Below are positions 17,181 through 22,353 of a stretch of 22,353 nucleotides of DNA, piece by piece (within the stretch, counting starts at the first letter, position 1; each line of letters begins with the position of its first letter). A program made the position numbers and the translations under genes. The stretch is from Plakobranchus ocellatus (taxonomy: Eukaryota > Mollusca > Gastropoda > Plakobranchidae), in contig BLXT01000825.1 of NCBI GenBank assembly GCA_019648995.1, forward strand, positions 1,264,678 to 1,287,030. The letters are read 5' to 3'. The notes under the pieces were generated by a model. That model had not been told where the DNA came from, did not search any database, and saw only the letters and a program-made list of their open reading frames with translations.

Positions 17181-17960
17181 TGCCAAAGGTGAATAAGTCC
17201 AGCACAGGCGATGTTCAATTTTTAAATTCTTTCTAAGCAAACTTTGGACGCTCTACATTCTCAAGAAATGGCTAAGTTCTTCATCTATTATAATACAAGA
17301 AATAAAGACCCTGTCGGCTGAATAACTCCCAAAAAATATTCATAATTCAATTTCGTTGGAATAAACACTCCATAGCATTTGAAAGGATTTTCTGTTGCAA
17401 AGGGGAATAAGTCACTAATTCATTTTTGGCACTAAACAATGAGCTATCTATCAATGGTCATATTCAGTTTTTCCGAAACTTTTGTCTCCTGTTAAATGAT
17501 ATTCTAAACACAGTGACAATTATGAAAGATGGAGTTTCCTCTGCTAGAGATATTGCAAGCGAAATCCTGTCGTATATTGTCCAAGGATGCACCAAGAAAA
17601 ACTAATCTAGATGCAAGAGAAGGGACCGAAAAGTCAAAAGCTGGGAATAAAGCAAGCGCCGACGTAAATGATCAAAAAATCTTGTCAATTTTGATTCCAA
17701 GAACAATTTTAGAAACGCTAAAGAACCGCTCGAAGTGGGGGATGGCTCTAAATGTTTCAAATGCGGCGAGAGTGTAACTGAAGCATAAAGAAACGAGCCC
17801 TATACCTGCTATTGTGGTTTAGGAAACTTGACCAGACATAATGATCACGCACTGCATATTGTAGAAGTACATGAACTTCAATGCAAAACAACCTCGGCCA
17901 GGAAAAAACCCAAAACTTAGATCTCAATAAGCTCAGTACTTTTTTTGAGTGGGTCAGACT
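17181..17960 (+). other. Region between microsatellite and transposase-like pseudogene
   Basis: An open stretch at 17529-17777 (lysine-rich, e.g. REGTEKSKAGNKASADVNDQ) may be the decayed N-terminal part of the following pseudogene. An overlapping frame contains KCFKCGESV, a possible C-x2-C knuckle, near 17750. Two short similar segments (gaataagtc at about 17190 and 17410) are noted. The assignment is weak. Confidence 0.35.
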
Positions 17961-18420
17961 AAAGTTCGTGTGAACAAAAACTTATTGAACATATCCCACG
18001 GATCCATTGACAGTGCTGTTAATGTAAAATTGTATATGAGGTTTTTTACTGTGAAGACAAAAAAAAAAAAAGCCAAGTATACTCTTTGAAACAACCAAAA
18101 AAAAAAGAAAAAAAAAAGTCGTTGGAGGCTGTCAGGAACCATTTCAAGCTGTTGCCAGTTAAGGTGTCACATTACACACACAATCACACCTAGAGAAACA
18201 TTTGGACAAAACACTTAACATTTCTAAAATATAAACAAACTGTACAAAAGTTTTTCTGCAAAACAAATGCCAACCCTAGGACGAAGACTGAGAAAACGAT
18301 TGCCTAGCTACTTCTCTTTGTCCTAGGACCAGTTACCGAGAGGGTCTACATAACCGTCTTTTGTGAAGAAGTCAGTTATCTTTTTTTAAGTCCAATGCGC
18401 AACCTGTTCAAAATTTAACA

Positions 18421-18663
18421 GTGGATAGTGACGATAAGCAGTTGTCACAAGCATCACAAGATGAGCACATAAAGCGTCACAGGGAACTACAGTCGCCAAA
18501 ACAACAAGATAAAGAGCGGGCCCAAATATATGAACATTGCACCACTGCAACATTTGATTTCAAAGTGTTTTGTAATTGCCCAGCTGTGATGTTCTCTGAA
18601 ATACTATTCGAAAAAGCTGTGTTTATTTACCTTGATAGTTCTGGAAAATTAACCTCCAAATGA
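18421..18663 (+). pseudogene. Transposase-like fragment 1
   Basis: Longest open piece before the DTCSGQNRN block. It begins VDSDDKQLSQASQDEHIKRH and continues KQQDKERAQ and TTATFDFKVFCNCPAVM, the usual basic block followed by a FDLQ-like strand. It then loses the expected RKLxVYNLT reading (FEKAVFIYL here) and stops at TGA 18661. Part of the larger pseudogene. Confidence 0.65.
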
Positions 18664-18777
18664 AGTTACTGCTTTTGTTGGACAGAGGTTGATGCATGCT
18701 GTAAAAGTTGCAAAATTGCTACATACATCAGTAGTTAAGTTTACTTCCCACATATTTATGAAGTAAGCCTTTATTGA

Positions 18778-19077
18778 GACACATGTTCAGGCCAAAACAG
18801 AAACGTGAAGGTTTTAGCCTTCCTGATGCGTGCCTTACTATCAAAGAGATTCAAAGTCATAACACAAAATTTCTTAGAGTCTCGCCATACTACATTCATT
18901 GAGGTCGGCTCTATGCGCGCTGCGGTAGAACATGAGGAAAAGTACAGACTGTTTCTCGACGACAGAATAGAAAAACATTTTCCTAAAATTAATGCTCCAC
19001 GTTCAAAGAAACTATACAACATTAGGAGGTTGCGATGCCCTGACTTCATGAATTTACAGCAGTTGCCACTGAACTGA
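18778..19077 (+). pseudogene. Transposase-like fragment 2 (putative catalytic region)
   Basis: Starts with DTCSGQNRN, whose D is a likely metal-binding acid of a DDE-type site (inferred). It continues KVLAFLMRALLSKRFKVITQ, an ESRHTTFIEVGSMRAAVEHE block in which the usual D before SM is G (VGSM), and RRLRCPDFMNLQQL, then a stop at 19075. The D-to-G change and the flanking frameshifts mean it is not functional. Confidence 0.65.
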
Positions 19078-19430
19078 TAAGCAAAAGAAAGAAGGGCGAG
19101 TTTATTGAAAACATGAACTGGCTTCTTGTAAAAATTCTCAAGGTCAGAGCTGAGGCTCCCCACACAATTTTCTACAAGTATCAACAGACTGATGATTACA
19201 GGGAGTCAGATCCAAGCCAAAAAAGCCAGTGCTGAGAAAACTCTACTACCAAGGGATTATTCGTCAGCAAAGCCAAACAAGCAAAATCGTCTGGGACTGT
19301 GCAAAAAAAAATGTTTTCCCTGAAGAATTTCACCACTGCTACGAGTTAATCCTGACTTTTGAGGGCGTACAAGAAACCGTCTCTGAACCTGACATTACCA
19401 ACTCAGATCTGGAATGCTTTCATTAGTCGT

Positions 19431-20591
19431 TTTTGTTCTTCCTGCAAATGCATCATTGATCCCTTGTTATGGTATACTCTAGATTGGGATCAAGAAATAA
19501 AATTGTTGACATAAGTTTTTACATTACTATGTCTAAGTATTCTTTCATTAAGCTATAAGCTGGATTTTTTTTAAAAACTCAAACTCGGTGCAGAGTGTTC
19601 TATAATCCTTTCCTTTTTGTGACCATATTACAGGAAAAGCTTACATAGTAGCTTTATTGTCCCGAAATAGCATAATGCCAAGGTATTGACAAAAAAGCAC
19701 AGTAACGTGATAAAATAATATCATAATTATGAATGGCACTAAAGTTCAACTCAAGCATACTCTTGAACTAGTGTTACCTGTGCTAGGTCTGTGTGTTTGT
19801 GCTGCAACTTCTTTGATGTAGAAGGTAGGAATGGCGATCTGAACTTTTTTGTGCTAGGCCTATAGCGCTGTGGCTCTGCTTGATGTGTAAATGCTTTCGA
19901 TTTTCTACACTTGGTAATTTTTTATGCTTTCCTGATTATTTTTCTAATTAAGTTCTTTTCGCACAGAAGCTTAATGTTCCTGCCCCATGCAGGTTCAAAA
20001 CTTTATTCGTGTCTCTTGTGTATTTTTATAAGCTGTGGCTTAATGGACGATGACTTGAAATTGTCGTTTTGAAACCTCTGTGAATTGTTTTGATGTTCAT
20101 TCCAGCGACAGAAGTCAACATCGAATGACAACTTAAGATAAATAATTGAAATTATAGAAATACAGCAAGTTTGTTCTTTTCCTACGTCATGTTTGTTAAA
20201 AAAAATTGAGTATTCTCCAATCGCTCGCTTTCTTTTTTACTATCACAGCCATTTATCCGAAACTAAAAGAATTTGGATGATTCTGATTGATTAAAATGAT
20301 TGAGTTCAATTTGTTCAAGATTGCTCTTTCTCATTTCCATAACTGAATAACAATTACAACATTAAAATTAACCACTCTGCCAAAAGTTAATAAGTCATTT
20401 TTTTTAAAGAAATCTTTTCCTCCCAAAGTATGAAAATCAATTCAATCTCAAGATATTCCATTCAAGTATGTGGATTTAAAATCAGAGACTTCAACTATTA
20501 TAATAAAATAAGTAACAAAATGGTTGCAAGATTAGTAATCTAAAATTCTTGAAACGCCATTTTCTCAAAACTTACTTTTTGGACTTATTCA
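19431..20591. other. Unassigned AT-rich region
   Basis: No coding region is supported. A minus-strand exon-like stretch (IAIPTFYIKEVAAQ..., about 19776-19840) ends at a good donor (CAG|gtaaca on the minus strand) but has no clear acceptor. It also sits beside two CCTAGCACA repeats, so it was not called. Confidence 0.35.
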
Positions 20592-20636
20592 ATTATGCTA
20601 AGCAGCTATCGATATATACATATATATATGTGTATG

Positions 20637-20691
<55 letters not shown>

Positions 20692-20715
20692 ACATCGGTA
20701 GCTGCTTTGCATAAT
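20592..20715. repeat. AT-cored hairpin element with 28-bp inverted arms
   Basis: The left arm 20592-20619 and the inverted right arm 20688-20715 match at about 25 of 28 positions by eye. They flank a core of (AT)n with one TGTATGGG interruption. The arms contain AAGCAGCTATCGAT and its complement-like ATCGGTAGCTGCTT. A related motif borders the microsatellite at 17170. It is probably a small foldback element or MITE relic whose centre expanded as a microsatellite. Confidence 0.65.
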
Positions 20716-20832
20716 ACATATATATATACACACACACAAACAGAGGCCATGATGCGTTGTTATGAAAAGCTCTAAAAGAATAACATTTATGGAAACGAAT
20801 TTAAAGCATGTTTTTTATAAGATTGTTAAGTG

Positions 20833-20846
20833 CGTCCGTAAAACAG
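20833..20846 (+). repeat. Partial third copy of tandem-unit start (CGTCCGTAAAACAG)
   Basis: Identical 14-mer to the one at 20994-21007, which opens tandem unit A. The sequence after it diverges, so this may be a remnant of an older unit. Confidence 0.45.
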
Positions 20847-20959
20847 GCTCGCTATACAATTTTAGGCTTGTTTTTCAACTAAGAATTGCCGATATTCTCC
20901 CTGTGAATGACTTCAAAATTTATTAAAAAAAGAAAAAAAAGAAAACACTCACATACATA

Positions 20960-21313
20960 CAATTTCAAGCCTTGCGATATTGTTACAGTAGCCCGTCCGT
21001 AAAACAGAGGAAAGGGATAAAAACTTTCGCAGCGTGATGAAGCGACAGGGTTTTTAATGCTTTATTTCTTGGACGTACATGTGTATTGTTAAATCCGTTG
21101 TTTAGTTTTGTCAAAACTTTGCATTTGATGAAAATCACATCCTCAGTGTATTATACAGTCTTTCAACGTGTCGAATTCCTATCGTTTTGGAAAAGTGTAG
21201 GAATACTAAAAACAGGCTGTGTTACGATCAAATTAGCTCACGCGTTTAACTGTGGCTGTTTATTTAACTTATTTAAATGTCTCTATCGTTATGTAAATAA
21301 AATCTTAGACTTC
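20960..21313 (+). repeat. Diverged tandem repeat, unit A
   Basis: Shares a collinear series of blocks with unit B: TTCAAGCC-like lead, CGTCCGTAAAACAG, GCGTGATGAAGCGACAGG, AAAACTTTGCATTTGAT, ATCGTTTTGGA, ACGATCAAA and GTGGCT. Offsets of matching blocks to unit B are about 360-384 bases. The short open frame at 21086-21322 is within the repeat and shows no protein features. Confidence 0.6.
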
Positions 21314-21324
21314 TTTTCTTGATT

Positions 21325-21665
21325 TTGAAGCTTTAGGCTATCAAAGTTAAGGCTTTGTGACGGAAGCGTGTCTGTAAAACAGGTGAAAGCGATGAAAACT
21401 CCCCATCGTGATAAAGCTACAGGATTTAAAATGCATTATTTCTTACGTCCTCCGTCAGTTAATTTCTTGCAAAACTTCGCATTTGATTAAAAGTACCTTC
21501 CAAAAGTATCATATGTCGTGTTCGGACGCGTCTGGTGCTTATCGTTTTGGAGAAAAGGTAGGATAATATGCGAAATATTACCAAAAAAAAAAAAAAACAA
21601 GCTACCTGACGATCAAAATTTACTCGCGGTTTTAAGTTGTGGCTTATTAAAAACGAAGTGTCTAG
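21325..21665 (+). repeat. Diverged tandem repeat, unit B
   Basis: Second copy of the unit, with CGTGTCTGTAAAACAG, TCGTGATAAAGCTACAGG, AAAACTTCGCATTTGAT, ATCGTTTTGGA, ACGATCAAA and GTTGTGGCTT in the same order. It carries an A15 run near 21583-21597 that unit A lacks. Confidence 0.6.
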
Positions 21666-21670
21666 GTAGA

Positions 21671-21692
21671 CCCCAATTGGGGACTACGTAGT
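21671..21692. repeat. Two abutting perfect palindromes
   Basis: CCCCAATTGGGG (12 bp) is followed with no gap by ACTACGTAGT (10 bp), each a perfect inverted repeat. No flanking promoter or gene assigns a function. Confidence 0.8.
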
Positions 21693-21990
21693 CATGGTGG
21701 CTAGGTGCTCCCCAAAAATGTTAGATCGTGTCCTTAATGCTCGGTTGATTTAAAAAGGAGAATACATCTCTATGCCCTTAGTTGAATTTTTGTAAGGAAG
21801 TGTAAATGGGTTAGATAGGTGGGTCTAATGCCTCTCAGAGGATATAGTGGAGGATGACAGGAATTTAGCTATTAATGTTGGACAAGCTTTTAAAAGCTTC
21901 TTTTATTTTACACAGCTGTGAAAGAAAAGAGAAGAAAAACTGTTTGAGCGCCTTGTAATAGGCCAGGGCAGCGAACTGGTCAGCTATATC

Positions 21991-22343
21991 AACCAAAGGT
22001 TGAAAGGTCTGAAATACGCAGATTGTCTTGTGTACAGAAAAGTTACATTCAGGTAAGTCATGTGTCAAGCTAAGTTGAAAGTAGAACCTAGATCTAGATC
22101 TAGTCCTTTTCCTTGTAAAGGATTGATAGTGATGTACAATCTGTGTCCTATGTATCAAGTAACCGCTAGCCTAGATCTAGATTCTAAATGATACATAGAA
22201 CATAAATTGTACATCACTACCTATATTAACTTTACACTGAAATGAATAAGATTTAGATCTAGGTTCTAAGTTCAGTTTGGCTCGTAACACTTGACTTATC
22301 CGAATGTTACAAAGATCTACGCTTCTCGTTTCAATCCTTTGTT
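21991..22343. repeat. Long imperfect inverted repeat (foldback/MITE-like), near window end
   Basis: The left arm (about 21991-22157) pairs with the right arm (22189-22343) around a 31-base loop. The innermost 31 bp match at 28 positions. Further out, matching blocks are AGAACCTAGATCTA (22083-22096) against its complement at 22252-22265, GTTACATTC/GAATGTTAC, and AAAGG.TTGAAA/TTTCAATCCTTT. The arms carry several small indels. It may continue beyond the window. A DNA-transposon relic is likely; a long hairpin transcript is another option. No transposase is present. Confidence 0.7.
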
Positions 22344-22353
22344 TTCTTTTCTT

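Larger units (their letters stand above)
17960..19430 (+). pseudogene. Decayed DDE-transposase-like gene (SHY / GQNRN family)
   Basis: A chain of conserved blocks in changing frames: VRVNKNLLNIS (17964-17996), FKLLPVKVSHYT (18143-18178), CATCSKF with a C-x2-C pair (18396-18416), IKRHRELQSPKQQDKERAQ (18451-18510), DTCSGQNRN (18778-18804) and ESRHTTF...SMRAAVEHEEKY (about 18883-18945). This order matches a large family of uncharacterised invertebrate proteins found in many copies per genome (typical blocks CKxFFLxTL, SHYCR, CxxC, KRHxxxxxxxKxxDK, DxCGGQNRN, HxxMExDSMHxxIE), which I take to be transposase-like; that identity is from memory. Several frameshifts and stops (18661, 19075 and others) and A-runs (18060, 18098) break it. 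The last open piece is 19229-19426. No terminal inverted repeats were found. Confidence 0.7.

Noticed and set aside
16918..17236. Open frames on both strands across the AC/AT repeat
   Set aside because: The alternating dinucleotides produce artificial YIYIYI and THTHTH frames.
18771..19184. 137-codon minus-strand frame
   Set aside because: Antisense of the transposase-like pseudogene, whose conserved blocks are on the plus strand.
1..22353. CRISPR arrays, tRNA or rRNA genes, bacterial operons, viral genes
   Set aside because: None was seen. The repeats lack regular spacers, and gene structure is eukaryotic with introns.

Overview
The window looks like nuclear DNA of an invertebrate animal. 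It is AT-rich, with short exons bounded by GT..AG introns, non-LTR retrotransposon debris, a decayed DNA-transposon-type gene, and long (AC)n/(AT)n and (TAA)n microsatellites. A lophotrochozoan such as a mollusc, or a chelicerate, would fit, but the sequence alone does not settle the clade. There are no bacterial-style operons, tRNAs, rRNAs or CRISPR arrays that I can see.

Left half (1-11723, continuing as 3' UTR to perhaps 13.9 kb): the 3' part of one plus-strand gene, here split into eight visible coding exons. The exons encode a proline-rich, SH3-ligand-rich linker, a short exon with one acidic tyrosine motif (IYDDG), and a C-terminal SH2 domain built from three exons and ending at TAG 11721-11723. 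This architecture (N-terminus off the window, proline-rich and Tyr-containing linker, C-terminal SH2) and SH2 details such as FLVRPSS and a YALGT-type strand fit the SLP-76/BLNK/CLNK adaptor family, which scaffolds signalling downstream of Syk/Src-type tyrosine kinases. The splice junction between exons 3 and 4 is not resolved. That intron carries a 5'-truncated RTE-type retrotransposon (3463-6133) with an 8-bp target-site duplication (ACTTCGAA).

Middle (about 13.9-16.6 kb): downstream and intergenic DNA with an A43 tract, and a likely last exon of a convergent minus-strand gene (15064-15350). That exon has a strong acceptor, a stop codon and minus-strand AATAAA signals, but I do not recognise the protein. 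A (TAA)n microsatellite follows.

Right part (16.6-22.35 kb): repeat-dominated. It holds a second fragment of the same RTE family (about 16690-17046), (AC)/(AT) microsatellites, a frameshifted transposase-like pseudogene (about 17960-19430), an AT-cored hairpin element (20592-20715), two diverged tandem copies of a roughly 370-bp unit (about 20960-21665), two abutting perfect palindromes (21671-21692), and a long imperfect inverted repeat (about 21991-22343) at the window edge.

No wholly new biological system is evident. The points most worth a second look are the invertebrate SLP-76/BLNK-like adaptor with its symmetrical, skippable exons, the unidentified minus-strand exon, and the undescribed hairpin and tandem repeats at the right end.
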